In this document: positions 24,435 to 36,490 of the stretch, one piece after another
Layout of the letters: each line of letters begins with the position of its first letter
Numbering within the stretch: position 1 is the stretch's first letter
From: Rhizopus arrhizus
Lineage: Eukaryota > Mucoromycota > Mucoromycetes > Mucorales > Rhizopodaceae
DNA: 64,000 bases
Direction of reading: 5' to 3'
Assembly: GCA_024220505.1 (NCBI GenBank)
Contig: JAKZZE010000001.1
Span: forward strand, 1,674,001-1,738,000
Made by a program: the position numbers and the translations under genes
Notes under the pieces: generated by a model
The model's database searches: none
The model's input: the letters and a program-made list of their open reading frames with translations, nothing else
What the model was told of the DNA's origin: nothing

Positions 24435-25632
24435 TTGAAAAGTAAGAGAAAATCAAATTTAATAAATAAAGTTACTTTATATAATGTTTCAAAAAAGAAA
24501 AAAGAAGAAAAAAGAAATGCCGAATGTGAATTGAATGGTTGTGCACTTTTGAAAATTAAAATGCAAAATCTTGATGTTAATGATGTGTAACAGCAATGAT
24601 TGGATTTTTTTGAATAAACATTCTTATTAAACCCAAGCAATGCATCTGCGTAAACTGTATTTAGATTGTGTACCTTAGATAATGAAACTCAGGAATGCGG
24701 AGTAGTAAGAGAAAAGAGATTGATCCTAAAACATAGGGCTGTTGAGAAAGTGTGGGAAAAAAAAGAAGCATGAAAATTTAAAATACTGTTGAATGTTCAT
24801 CCATTTTCTTTCCTTTACTCGATCGAATCAGTAAGTTCGTTTGTCTTGTTTTATATGTACTTGAACAGCTCATGAAAATGGAGAGTGAGAGATACAGCTA
24901 TTTAGTGAAAATCATGTTCATATTATTTTCAGCATCTAACTAACTCTCAATATCTACATGCTTATGCACTGAATAGCATAATTAAAAGAAATCTTAAAGA
25001 CTTTTCTTAATTACTCTTGATCCACCTTAATTCATATAGTTGCATGTATCTGTTAAAAATTTATTTTTTTAAACCAAAAAGGTCATACTTGAGCAAAGTA
25101 TCCATTATATTGACTAAAGGATATCATAACTCATTAGCCACACATACAAAATGATTGTTATGCAAATACTTATCCTTGTCGACTTGTATATTTACAAACG
25201 CAAGCATCATAATCTCTTCAACGCTTTTAAAATTGTGAAGTGATTGCCCCTTTTATCTTGCATAATAATTCATCAACATCTATTCTCCCATCTTCCTAAA
25301 ATATAGTCCGGTTCATTATTTAAACACCCTTCACTGCTTCAATTAAGTAAAAAAAAAAAAAATTAAACCTCTACAATTACGATCTTTTATATCATTCTGA
25401 ATATCACTATTCGTTTTAATCCTCTCAAACTCACAGCTTCTTTCCTATGTGTTCTCATTTATATAAAATTTAACAATACACTGCTTTATGTAACTGTGTA
25501 TCAATTTTGAAACAAGGCAATTGTGACATTTTATCAAAAGAGCTTGGACTGTGATATATGTTATTTTACTTTTTATTAGAGTACAAGTTATATACATGAT
25601 TTACAGATAAAACATATAAAAGACAATAGAGT
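24435..25632. other. Intergenic region upstream of the CoA ligase
   Basis: A 1.2-kb AT-rich gap between the ligase start and the stop of the next same-strand gene. I see scattered homopolymers and no supported ORF, RNA or repeat. Confidence 0.5.
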
Positions 25633-27473
25633 TTATGCTTCAATTTTATGATCCCTTCCAATAATAAAAGATATTCTACCCCACACTCTTTGTAGCATTT
25701 CATTAGCCAACGTCTTTTTCATAACACCTAATTTCGCACCTGATAAAAACACAAAAATTAAAAAGTGAAAATATCATTAATAGTTTTTTTTTTCTTTACC
25801 AATTTGTAATCCAATTAGTCGAAGTTCATCAGCAATGACTAGTACTGTGTCCTATATCAGTCGACTGTTAATGATTTATTTGTATCAGATTATAAATTTC
25901 CTTTAAAACCTTTTCACATCTTATTTCACTATCATCTGTACCAATAGCAGCATCCAACATTGCAATTCGTATCCAAGACTCCTCGTAATCAATATTATTT
26001 CTTTTCTTAAAGAACCCTCCAGGATAGTCAAATATCGCGGCTACTTGTTTAATCAGTCCCTGGTCGGTGGGAATATTATCGATGCTTCCAGGTACATCTC
26101 GTTCTAAGCAGCGTTCTAAACAAGTAATACCAATCACTCTACGAAGGTGATGCGACCTATCATAAATCGTCTTGATCGCATCTAAAAGATGTACCTGTTG
26201 CTTTGTAGACGTAACAATATCACATATATCATTGGCTATATTCTTTACGTCAATCTCCCAGCTTGTCTCTTTCAAAGCAGATAAACAGTTATCGATGCTT
26301 GTCTGAATTTCTTGTATGATCAAGTGACCTGTTTTATCCAATGAAAGCTGAAGTAAGATACGAATTGTATATCTTATTTCCCAAGGCATATACGCATTTC
26401 TCCATAAGCGAATTGAGAACCCAAAGGCCTTGATCATTAGCCCAAGCTGAGATAATGGTATGTGTCTCGACTGATGACAGGAATTCATTATTTCATCCAT
26501 GTTATGATTATATGATGGTACATCAGCATGGATATTCTCTATCAATTCTGTCGGTAGAGCATGATAGGCTGATAAAACTGATTTAAATGTTTCCAACTTG
26601 ATGTAGCGTTGTTTGAATATCTCTGGATAATCTGATTGTATTCTATCTCCTGGTAATGACCATAATACAAGTAATGTAGACAATGCGTTTCTAGCAGTTG
26701 TTTTATCAGGCTCCAAAGCGACTATAAATTTAGTTTATAACGTTGTCTATCACTTTTTCCTCTCTTTAATTATTACCAACTTCAAATAGCCATTGATAAA
26801 TATAGTGTGAACATTTCCAAGCTGAATTGTACCAATCCTTCATACAACCTGATGCGAATAAAAAGGACCTTCCCTCTGAAGCTACAAATAATAGAGAAGG
26901 ATTTAGTAAACATATTTTTTTTTGTCTGTGAAAATAAAAGGATTTACTTGATGATAATTCTGATAAATGTATTTCCTTTTGGCCACATGTCGATTCTCTG
27001 GAAATCAAGCAAGGCTGTCTAATGTATTTCACGCCTGATCTAAAAAAGGGCCGTTTCCAATCTGTTTCCATCTTGTGTATTTCGTCTGCCTCCTTTGTCC
27101 TTTGAAAGACATGTTCTAGATTTTCTTGTTCCTCTGGTTGAAGATAACCCTTTGCTGCTTCTTTAATTTCATTTTCCTCAACATCCTCTGCATCACTTTC
27201 TAGTAAATAATCGTCATCAAAGATAATATCTTCTATTGGTTTGAGTTCTACTGGCTGTTGTTCTTTATAGCCATACATGTCATATTCTTCTTGATTAATA
27301 CGTTCTTGTTCAAGTTCTTGAAAGAGGGATTTCAGTGTCTTTTCTCGTTCAACTTTTATCTTTTTTTTCTTGACCAAATCTTCTATATTTGTAATATGAT
27401 GCTCTATGCTATCGTCATCTTTTTGAAGTAACCGTCTAGATCGTTTAACAGGTTTTCTAAACCTTGAAGTCAT
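25633..27473 (-). CDS. Nuclear-type protein, possibly SLF2/NSE6-like (CANIN)
   Basis: Not firmly recognised. The start MTSRFRKPVKRSRR is strongly basic and looks like a nuclear signal. A coiled, acidic segment follows (EDIIFDDDYLLESDAEDVEENE), then a helical body. The conserved-looking core is CMKDWYNSAWKCSHYIYQWL (near 26800), continued over an intron by ALEPDKTTARNALSTLL, and more helical repeats run to about 25900. By hand the last exons join as CEK-DTVLVIADELRLIGLQIG-AKLGVMKKTLANEM, ending GRDHKIEA at 25633. The unspliced frame would stop earlier, at 25868. The layout (basic/acidic N-terminus, C-terminal all-helical domain with late W-x-x-S-x-W-type motifs) recalls the CANIN domain of SLF2, which recruits SMC5/6. 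This is a guess. Confidence 0.6.
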
Positions 27474-27819
27474 TTCAAAAAAAAAAAAAAAAAAAAAAAA
27501 AAAGCAAAAAAAAAGTATTGTGACTCTATTTTAATGCACTGAAATTCATTTTCGATACTTTTGTTGAACTATTCTAAACTATATGATTTCTGTAGAAACA
27601 TATAAAAAGTCGTGAGTATCTATCATTAAATTAGAATGTGGCTAATTGGCTTGTAATTTTTAAAAGAATATGATTACAGTGAATGAGAACTATTTTTACG
27701 TCTTCATTTGACATACAGTCAAGTATTATAAAAAGAAAACACAATGAGATGTTACACCAAAATGTAATCGTTCACGTCTAATTTACTTTTTTAAATCAAA
27801 AATATTGCAAATTCATATT
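27474..27819. other. Intergenic region with A-rich tract
   Basis: It starts with a run of 25-odd A (27477-27503, one G near its end). The remaining 300 bp are AT-rich with no feature. Confidence 0.5.
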
Positions 27820-29592
27820 TTAACAACAAGAAGGAGTATTGGCTATATTGTCCCAGTTTTCCCAAAGGGCATTTCGCACATCTTTGTCGTTCTGCAAAAC
27901 TTGCGCGTCTTGAAATAAAATGATGTCAATATGTGGCACCTGTGATCTTGCCTTTTCAATACGTTCATACAACCGAGTGCATGCCTCTGCTGTTGATATC
28001 TGGTTGCTGCTATCATCGTCATCTAGGTGAAAGGTACTTTTGTGCCCAGTAAGGTGTGGTTCAACCGCATATTCTGCTAATGTTGCTGCTTTTCGCATAC
28101 TCAGGGAAGTAGACTTGAATACTTTCCTTGTGCTTTTATAAGGTGTCGAATGATGTGGCCTCACAACGTCTATATCATCTACTGAACTCTTTCTTGAAAA
28201 CGATGACAGAAATGAAGACTGTGACTTTGAATAAAAATGGATGATAACTGATTTGGCCTCCTTGCCTTCTTCTTTTTCTGTTCTTCAACTAAAGGTGTAG
28301 TGACATCACGAATGAATATTTTGAGTATGCGATCTGGGTATTCTGAAGCAATTCTGGTATAAATCTCCAAGTCAATTTCACCCGAGTCACCAATAAGGAC
28401 AAATTGACGCTGAGGAAAGTCTTGAATGATTTCTAAAATGGCTTCTCTCTTTGCTTGTCCTGGGACCTCGACCAGTCTTGATAAAAGACTCGATTCATCT
28501 CGAAGGTGCATTGATCCAGGAGGAAATTGAGAATGGCGAATGAATTGATCGAGCATAGGAATGAGTTGAAATGGACTATTTGAAACATAATGAAAGGAAG
28601 CACCTTGAGTGTACTAACGGTTAATTTAGTTTATAATAGAAAATATACAATATTGATATATACCCAAGACATATAAGCATTAGCCATACCATCCACACTT
28701 TTTGGAGATTCAAAGAAGGTCTTTGAGAGTACAGTACGAGCACCAGATAAGATTTGGGTATCTTTTATTGTATCGTCGATATCCGAAATGATTGAGACAC
28801 CGCAGGGTTCAACCAAATTGACTATGCCGTTTGTTGATAAGCACTTTTTATTGTCAGTAGATGTAGACTGTATACGAATTAATCTTGCGTCACATTGGTT
28901 CTGGGCCTGTGCCCAATTTAGTATATTATCATGGGCTAAAAAGAATTCACCACAGAAAAATCCAGAACTTGAAGTCTTGAGTTGAATTGTATTATTATCC
29001 TGATCCACAGGAGACATATTTTTAGTATACATTTGATCTAATACAGAAGAAACTGGATTATTCGGTCTAGTATCCTCTTCTTCGGGAGGAGTCAAAGGAG
29101 GTGAATGAAACATATAATCTTGATTTAATAAAATAGTAGATAACAAATCCTGTTCATCATCACCAACACTTGTTATACCAATAGCCTGAATCATGAATAT
29201 TTTATGTCGTTGATTTGTTGCTAAAAAATACTTGAATCTTTCTTCAAATGCTTGTAAAGAGGTTTGATCGGTGGAAGATTTCTTTACTACACTTTTTGTA
29301 ATACCTTGCTCGTATCTTACAATAAGTATTTTATTTATACAAAGCATATGTATTTCCTCTCTTACTCATCATCATCTTTTGCTTAGCAGAAGAAGTTTTA
29401 TGAGATAAAGCCCAACCTTTGACTTTTACTATCCATTCATTTGAATCTATTTCAAATTTAATTTCAATTTTAATAATCATTTTATTATTTCATTTTACTG
29501 TGTGCATCTCTTTTTGCATAGGTTGGAAATAATACACATTCACTATTTAATCTCGATGAGAAATAATCTAGTGAAGTAGGATACTTTTTCAT
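27820..29592 (-). CDS. APP1: APP1-like phosphatidate phosphatase
   Basis: Yeast App1 dephosphorylates phosphatidate at actin patches during endocytosis. By hand the first exons join MKKYPTSLDYFSSRLN...LFPTYAKRDAH to NSNEWIVKVKGWAL and then MMMSITKSVVKK. The catalytic DxDxT is in ISDIDDTIKDT (near 28790), followed by GMANAYMSW, an intron, and FHYVSNSPFQLIPML. The HAD-like end is QRQFVLIGDSGEIDLEIYTRIA with IFIRDVTT. After this, in a GAA/AAG-rich stretch near 28255-28290, the frame changes: the first frame stops at 28179, while the downstream frame (SRKSSVDDIDVVRPHH) is open to 27820. Either a small intron or a one-base error in the A-rich run joins them. The C-terminal tail is Ser-rich and probably unstructured. 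Confidence 0.86.
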
Positions 29593-29931
29593 TATGAAAA
29601 AAAAAAAAAAAAAAGCAAAAAATAAAAGAAAAAGGAAGAAAAAAGCACTGGGCTTTTAATTTATATTATTTTTATTACCAGGAATTCTGTTCATCATGTG
29701 TCATGTATCAAAACAAGTTTCAAACATCAATTCCATGTTTGATCCTTAAGTCATTTTAGTAGTATTTTTTTTTATAAATAAAATTATTGTTCCTTATTAT
29801 TTGGCAAATGCACTCAAAGAAAAGGAGAAAAGAGGAAGATCTATGGTCTTTTTTTTCATGAATTTGCTGGGATTCAATCTAAACAATGAAGGAGAACAGA
29901 TAGACGATTAAATAAAACAATAGAAACTTTT
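29593..29931. other. Intergenic region
   Basis: 339 bp between APP1 start and WBP1 stop, with an A16 run at 29599-29614. Nothing else is recognised; it should contain the APP1 promoter and WBP1 terminator. Confidence 0.5.
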
Positions 29932-31453
29932 TTATTTAGTTTTCTTGGAATCATTTCCACCCCAGGTGGCTAACCATACAGCGCTAAATAGAATAAATCC
30001 AATAATCATGGATCCAGTAGCTGAATAATAAGGATAAGCGGCTGTCAAATAACGAGGATATCCATTGTGTCTAAATGGTTTAATAGATATTTGATCTTCC
30101 GCCAGTAAATAAGTAAAACCAGAACGCTTATAATTCACCTTGAGAGTAAAGATACCATAGACATCTGGAAGTTTAACGTGTGTTTCAAATCTGCCAACAT
30201 TATCTGTCGAAGGTACCTGCTTTAAGGTTGTACGGATATAAGGATCAAGCATGATGATCTCAAGTTGTACATCATCTGCCTTGTAAGGAACCCATTCATC
30301 ATTCTTATATTCAACAATATCAATCGTATAAACCTAAACAAGAGTATAAGCACAATGCGCGTCGCACAATTGATTTACTTACAATCTCGTCCTTAACACG
30401 ATACCAATCAAGTTGTTCAGTTTCATTTTCTTTATGATGGTTATATCCAATCATTTTTAAAACACCCTTTTCTTGGAAAGTCCATTGGGTCAATTGTTTA
30501 ATAAACTCTTCATTTCCAGATTTATCATTACTAAACAAAAGTTTATCATCAAGTGAGCTGTGTACTTATTTTCTTCTTCTTTTTCTTACGATTGGCCAGA
30601 GTGGAGATTAGCAGCAGAACTCATCAATTTGTTCGAGAACATATCAAGAGATCCTACAAATGTGACACGAGCTGAATTACGGGCCTGTAAGGCACCTACC
30701 AAGGACACGGGGTGGCTTGTATCAGCTCTTGGTTGATATTCATCAGCAGTGAAGGCACTCGATTCAGCATTCAAAATAGCTGTAGATAACGGTGAATCAC
30801 CTACAGTCAATCCAGTACCTGAAAAGAGAATAGGTGCTTTTAATTGTTTCTTGTCAACAATAGATGCTGGGCCAACAATGTTGGAGGTAGCGATCAAACT
30901 CTGATCTTTTTCAATAAACTGGCTGTGGTCAAATACTTTTTCTGATTCTAGCTCAATATTAAACTCGGAAGCCAAGGCACGGATACTATCACTAGGTTCA
31001 GGTGTAACTGCAATAAGCATGTTACCGCCCTTTTTAACAAAATTGACAAGTTGAATATTATTTAAATGTTGGTGTGTCTCCAAGTCTATTTGTAATATGA
31101 TATAAGAAGAATAGGAGGGAAAAAAAAATAGGAACTTACTGGAGGATTTTGTTGCAAAGTGAATAATATGAGAATAGATTTGTTCTCCAAAGTAGTAAAG
31201 AGATGTCGCTTCGTCATCGGCTGCTTTAAAGACGGTTTCGAAGCCTCGCTCTACTCAAAGCAAATAAGTGGAAAAGTTGTCTTTGTACAAAAACGTTACC
31301 TTGCAATTGATCCCAAAATTGTGTATATTTATCTACATCAGTCAAAGAATCCAACAAGATTAAAACACGATTGCCTGTTGTTGATGTAGCGCTCGCTAAG
31401 ATCGTCAAGAAGCTAATGACAAAAAGAGAGATAAAAGAGTAAATGCTTCTCAT
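29932..31453 (-). CDS. WBP1: Oligosaccharyltransferase subunit WBP1/OST48
   Basis: Subunit of the ER oligosaccharyltransferase that N-glycosylates nascent proteins. The N-terminus MRSIYSFISLFVISFLTILA is a signal peptide, with mature TTGNRVLILLDSL typical of OST48. The lumenal body includes FVKKGGNMLIAVTPEPSDSI, LFSGTGLTVGDSPLS and NSARVTFVGSLDMFSN (near 30640), then QLTQWTFQEKGVLKM and WYRVKDEIVYTIDI joined over the intron at about 30335-30380. The late part has VYGIFTLKVNYKR, then YPRYLTAAYPYY before one TM helix (SMIIGFILFSAVWLATWGG). The tail ends KKTK, a dilysine ER-retrieval signal. It has five or so exons and is full length (about 435 aa). Confidence 0.95.
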
Positions 31454-33624
31454 TGTTTCTTCTCTCAGTAAAGTGAAAGCAAAGCGCGTTAAGCAAGTTA
31501 GAGTTAAGTGTTAAGCGGAGTCTAGAAATAATAAAAGTGAAATATTAATCACTTGGCAAACTTTCATTGATGTGCAATTTATTGCCTTGTAATTTTTTGT
31601 ATCACTTCAATTGAATTCATTTATACAAGTCTAATAAGTTTTTATAAGTCTACAGTAAATTTCACTTCCTAATTACATAGAATTTACCAACACATAACCT
31701 CTTCTTGAAACTATATTTGCTATTCACAAAAGGAATTGTAAGAATGACTATAACTTGAGCTTTGAGCACGTACAAACAGCATTTAAGATGAATCTAGTAG
31801 TAGCATACATTGTCTTGGCTAGTATCCCACGTAAATAGCAATAATTTCTTATTAAAATAATCGTAATGCATTCCTTGATCGAGTATATTAAAGTGCTTTA
31901 CATCTTTCTTAATAAATATAGACAAGCGTTCTATTGTTTTATATTGATTCAATGGAATAGTATCATTTGTGTATTTTTTTTTATCTGTTCTCAAATGTAA
32001 AATGATGCTTTTAAGAAGCAGCTTTATGTGCAGAGATTGTTAACTAAAACGCAAGAGCAAAATATAACGTATGTAGTATTCATTTGACTCATAACGTGCA
32101 TAGTGACCCATAATCAGTATGTTTTGCATGAAGATTTATAACAGGAAAGCCAAGTATAGTACTAGTAAATAAAAAATGAGAAAATAAAACTCAAATTCTT
32201 TTTTTTTGAAGATTTCAGCTGCTTGCATGATGAACCTAAAACATTATATACAAGTTAGGTAAACTAAAATGTTATTTAGATATAGTAAAAATTATAGATA
32301 CACTTATAAAATTTAAAATGTTACTTGGATATTTATATTATCAACAGGTATTCCTTGTTTCTAAACAAGCATTACTTTTATCCTGTCTATATGAACCTTT
32401 TATGCTTATTTCATACTGATGACTCAAAAGAGTTCTATCCCTTTAAAGCTCCTTTGTAAATTACATACATAAGGGACTTCCCTTCCGCTCATGTATTGAA
32501 CTAAGTTTGGGCGACTGAACAGGACATTTTAAAGACTGATGACTTTTTTTTTTTTTTTTTTTTTTTCGAAGCCTTAGTGCTTTGATGTACGAATTTTTTG
32601 ATTTATAAGTAATAGATACGTTCTTCATTACTTAAAAGAAGCAATAGGAACATTATATACCTTTTTTGCCAAGTACTAGCCCTTTTTCTCGTCCTTGTTT
32701 AGAATGTCCAATATAAACTTTTTTTTTTGTTCCTGGTAACTCCCAAAACATCATAAGATTTTCCTTTTAAATGTAGCAATCTGCTCTTTATCCTGGTTTA
32801 TACCATAGATAGTATCAATTTTTTTAAAAAAAAAAGCATTTTTTGTTCAAATCATTTCTTTCTGTACCTCAACTTCCCATCACTGTGCTTCCAGACAAAT
32901 TGAAAGCATCTTCTTGTATGCTCTTCTCACAAAAAAAGCTTTTTTAAATAATATGGCTGCGATGTCTAGTTTTTTTTCTGATTATTTCCTTGCTTCTTTT
33001 GGGAATTTCGTTCAAAGGCAAGTAACGGGTTTTCAGCACTATGTTAGCGAAATTTGAATATCACATTCGTTAAATTCTAAGGGTTCTTGAACCTGTAGAT
33101 TGATTTGTGGGCTCCTCTTTTGTCAGAGTCATTTTGTAAATACTTCTAAGTTTGACGATAATGTGCTATTCGATTTCGCTGTCTGTATATCTCACGCATT
33201 AGCAACAAATATTTGAGCTTTTATTTATATTTTGGTTGCTTATTTTATTCAATTTTAAAACACTCTAATTTTGTTTTCTCGACTTTTGTTCCTGGATACT
33301 GTACAATGTTCCACAGCAGAAAGACTAAACTTCTATGAGGCCATAGTTCCCAAAATGATTGAAACAACAAATCTGAGTTATCTGAGAAGCAGCTGCTATG
33401 CAATAAAACGCTTTAAAACAGGCACTTTCTTGATATGTTTCTAACAAGTCGATTGCTATGTAAAGAGCAGTAAGCAACGTTTTAATAGTAGTGATACACT
33501 GTATTCGGAAGTATATTGTGCTGATTTGTTTATATAAAATGATTTTTATTATATTGTGAAGCTATTAAATAATATAAATAAACGAATACAGTGAAATAAT
33601 AATTATGTAAAATATAAAATGTAG
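31454..33624. other. Large AT-rich intergenic region
   Basis: About 2.2 kb between the WBP1 start and the SUR7-like stop. It contains a T-run of about 25 at 32541-32566 and many A/T runs. The 66-codon minus ORF at 31794-31994 has no recognisable motif. No tRNA, rRNA or transposon core was found by eye. Confidence 0.45.
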
Positions 33625-34361
33625 TTAGGCTTTTTCTTCAGAGCGAATCCTACCAGGACCAAAAATACAGGCAAAACAATAAGATACCGATGAAAGCAAT
33701 AAAGCTACAAATGCACCCAAGGTCATCCATGTAGAAGGTCCTAGATGTCCACTGACATCTGAATCAGTGCCTTTAGCCATATTGATACCTTTGATTGAGA
33801 TCACAAGCACAATAACAAAAACAGCTAACATCACGACAAACGCAAGAAAAGTTGCAATGGCAGCACAGAAATCGGCTCCTCTTTTGAAATGGCTCATGAC
33901 AGTGGTGATTAAAGCTACCAATGTCAACCCTAATGCAATCCAATACAAGATAAAGTTGGCAAGAAAGACGCGATCCAAGTTTTGCATATCGCCAATGATA
34001 TTTCTAACATCACCTGCTTGACCTATAAATTTAGATATTAAGTATAAGCAAAATTACTTGTAACAATTCTTCTTTTAATTACTTACTCCAGTCAAAAGCA
34101 GGAACAGGATTTGAACAGCTACTGACAGTAGATCCCGAACCAGAACAGTAAGACCTAAGTAGCTATTAGACTCAATTTTCTTTTCTTTTGTATTATTTCA
34201 TACCATAATCCAAAGGTAGCAAATTGATTTCCCAAGTTGAGCTTTGCAAAATAAAGCGAGTGTAAGAATACTCTATTGTATGTATTACCAATCATTGTAA
34301 AGATTTGTAAAATAAGTGCTGCAGATGTAAAAAATGTTGCTAAATGTCCAAAAAATGCCAT
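33625..34361 (-). CDS. SUR7/PalI-family tetraspan membrane protein
   Basis: Cell-cortex protein of the SUR7/PalI type (eisosome or pH-signalling related). Three exons join the start MAFFGHLATFFTSAALIL (TM1) to a first loop containing CSGSGSTVSSCSNPVPAFDW, whose Cys pair and G-W-type context fit the family's extracellular loop. LANFILYWIALGLTLVALIT (TM2), AAIATFLAFVVMLAVFVIVL (TM3) and TWMTLGAFVALLLSSVSY (TM4) follow. The cytosolic tail is short (GPGRIRSEEKA). A total of about 200 residues fits PalI/SUR7 relatives. A TATATAAAAG box sits about 75 bp upstream. The specific subfamily is not resolved. Confidence 0.82.
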
Positions 34362-34430
34362 TGTGAATTTTTATATGTTTATTAAAAGTGTGAAAATAAA
34401 GCAAGAGAAAAAAAAAGTAAGATTGAATAG

Positions 34431-34442
34431 GCTTTTATATAT
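34431..34442 (-). promoter_or_regulatory. TATA box of the SUR7-like gene
   Basis: The minus strand reads ATATATAAAAGC about 75 bp before the ATG at 34361. Core promoter by position and sequence. Confidence 0.45.
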
Positions 34443-35584
34443 TATTTTTTTTTCATGCATTTGACGTCGATACACTGAATAAAAATAGCTTTCTTGGCGA
34501 TTCCTTTTCAGGCGTTACACAAATGCTTAATTCCAGCCACACTTTACGTCATGTTCAATACCATGATTCTTTATTGTGTTACTCAAAAAGAGAAGTTAGA
34601 AAGAGAGTCGTGTTCTATTTTAGGATGTGTCGTTGTAAGCAAAATAAGCCAAGTAGAATTCTTGATCTAAAATGAATATACGTTGTTAATGAATGTAAAA
34701 AAAACTTGTTCATTTGTAATAATTCAATTTCTTTTGTTTTCCTTTTTATCTACAAAGCAAGGAATATATGTCTTTTGTTAGTATTGCATACCATTTGTAG
34801 TTACATCATATGACAGTAATAACAACACGAATATCAACAAAGCTTCTCTTATTTCTAAAATGAGTAAATACATTGTTAAAAACAAAGCATTGTACTGTAA
34901 TGACGACAAAAGAGTATTAATTATTCAGGAACAATCTAATGCGTTCAAATCAGAAAGGTGTTTATATAAAATATAGCCTTTTAAGAGGACATGATTTATT
35001 TTTCTCATCTTAAAAGTCATTTAAATTGTAAAAGGGCAATACATCTTTATACTTGTTACCGAATGGAGACAGTACATGAATAGGCATGATAGAAGGTTTT
35101 TCAGTTAGTGTGATTTTAGATAAATACGAAGCTCAGACACCAAGAAATAGCATCTTAAAGTATTAGTAGAAGTCATGATTATCCTTCATCCTTTTTAAAG
35201 TAGTGCACACCTTTTTCAGAAACTTTTAGTGCATGTCAAAAGTAAGCTGAGTAAGAAACCTGGAAGTCTCCATAAATGGCATTCTATACGCCACCTACAC
35301 GCCTCTCATATATTTTAGGCATAAAGTATGTATTAAAGCTATGAGCATGAACATAATCCTTTTTTTTTGGAGGTCAAGGGGAAACCCTCACGCCCCCTTT
35401 CTCTTTTTATTTTTCGCTTAAGTAGTAAGATTGTATTCTTTGCTACGTTGCAAAATGGAGCCAGTTAGGCTGTAGCTCAGGTGAGCGAAGATTTCGTCCC
35501 ACATCCCCCACGCTGGCATACCGCAAGCTCTATGATAATCATGTAAATTTTATTCTAAGCGATTACTCGGAGTATAGAACGTCA
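34443..35584. other. Intergenic region
   Basis: AT-rich. A more GC-rich patch at 35366-35400 (CAAGGGGAAACCCTCACGCC) may belong to the retroelement relic that follows. A tRNA-like TAGCTCAGG near 35473 is not followed by a foldable tRNA. Confidence 0.4.
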
Positions 35585-36110
35585 GAATCTGCGTATTGAC
35601 GAATTGCACCTAGAATCCTTATACAGACGCTCATTACGAGCAATACAACTACAATTCCGACAAGACGATCTCTATTACAATCGATCAGCACGTAACCCTA
35701 CACCCCTTTCCCATTATCTTTCAACAATCTCTTTAGACCTCATCATTTGGTTATCTATAGCTAATATTAAACGAAGTCAGTGTATACGATGGCGTCTTGG
35801 CTGGCTTCCCCGGGGTCGCTCTAAACCCTCTCCCCTTCATTCTAACTAATTTCTGATCAAGACTCATTCTATTCATTATCTCCATATGTACCACCTACTC
35901 CAAATATCTGAAACCGTGCCAGACCCATCGACCTTCCTTTTGAATATATTGCTTACTCGAAAGTCACATTCCCTTCAAGCTGTCTCCCCTTGAACTCTTC
36001 GATAGCCGACCATCTGTACCATCCTTTATGAACTGGGCTACCTCCAACATGCAAAAGTTCCGTCCATAGCGCCACCTAAACTAGGACGAAAGCCTTTCAA
36101 TTGACTCCTC
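35585..36110 (+). mobile_element. Remnant of a LINE (non-LTR retrotransposon) 3' coding end
   Basis: From 35590 the plus strand reads RIDELHLESLYRRSLRAIQL, ..., LSTISLDLIIWLSIAN, KRSQCIRWRLGWLPRGRSKP, then a stop at 35847. It continues with stops interspersed, e.g. DLPFEYIAYSKVTFPSS and SSIADHLYHPL. The CIRWRLGWLPGG-like block followed by a Cys/His tail is familiar from the region after the reverse transcriptase of LINEs in Mucorales genomes. RT itself is not present, so this is a truncated and decayed copy. Confidence 0.45.
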
Positions 36111-36490
36111 TCCTCTCTATACTAGTGTTTCTAACATTTTCACCCATTTTCCTTCCTTGCCTGTCATTTTTATCCTTGATCCCATAAAGAGATTGTTTTT
36201 AGCACCTACCCTCTTCTAATTTACCTCAGGTGAAAACGATGTATAATTAAAAATCATGTGCCTAATTGAGGTTTAAATTATTTATAAATAAAACTCTTGT
36301 TTAAATGTATCACTTTGTCTTTGGCAGTACACTTGTTTTGTAGAAGGACGTACACTTTGATTGCAATGTATGCAAATATTCAATGTCAATCTTTAGCTCC
36401 GCTCACATCAACAAAGTATACTTTTCGAGCTTGCTTATTTTGTGTTTTTTATTTTTATTTTTTTTATTAATCATTTTTTTATATAACCTA

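Noticed and set aside
35471..35545. tRNA-like TAGCTCAGG
   Set aside because: Resembles a tRNA A box, but no matching B box or cloverleaf can be drawn.
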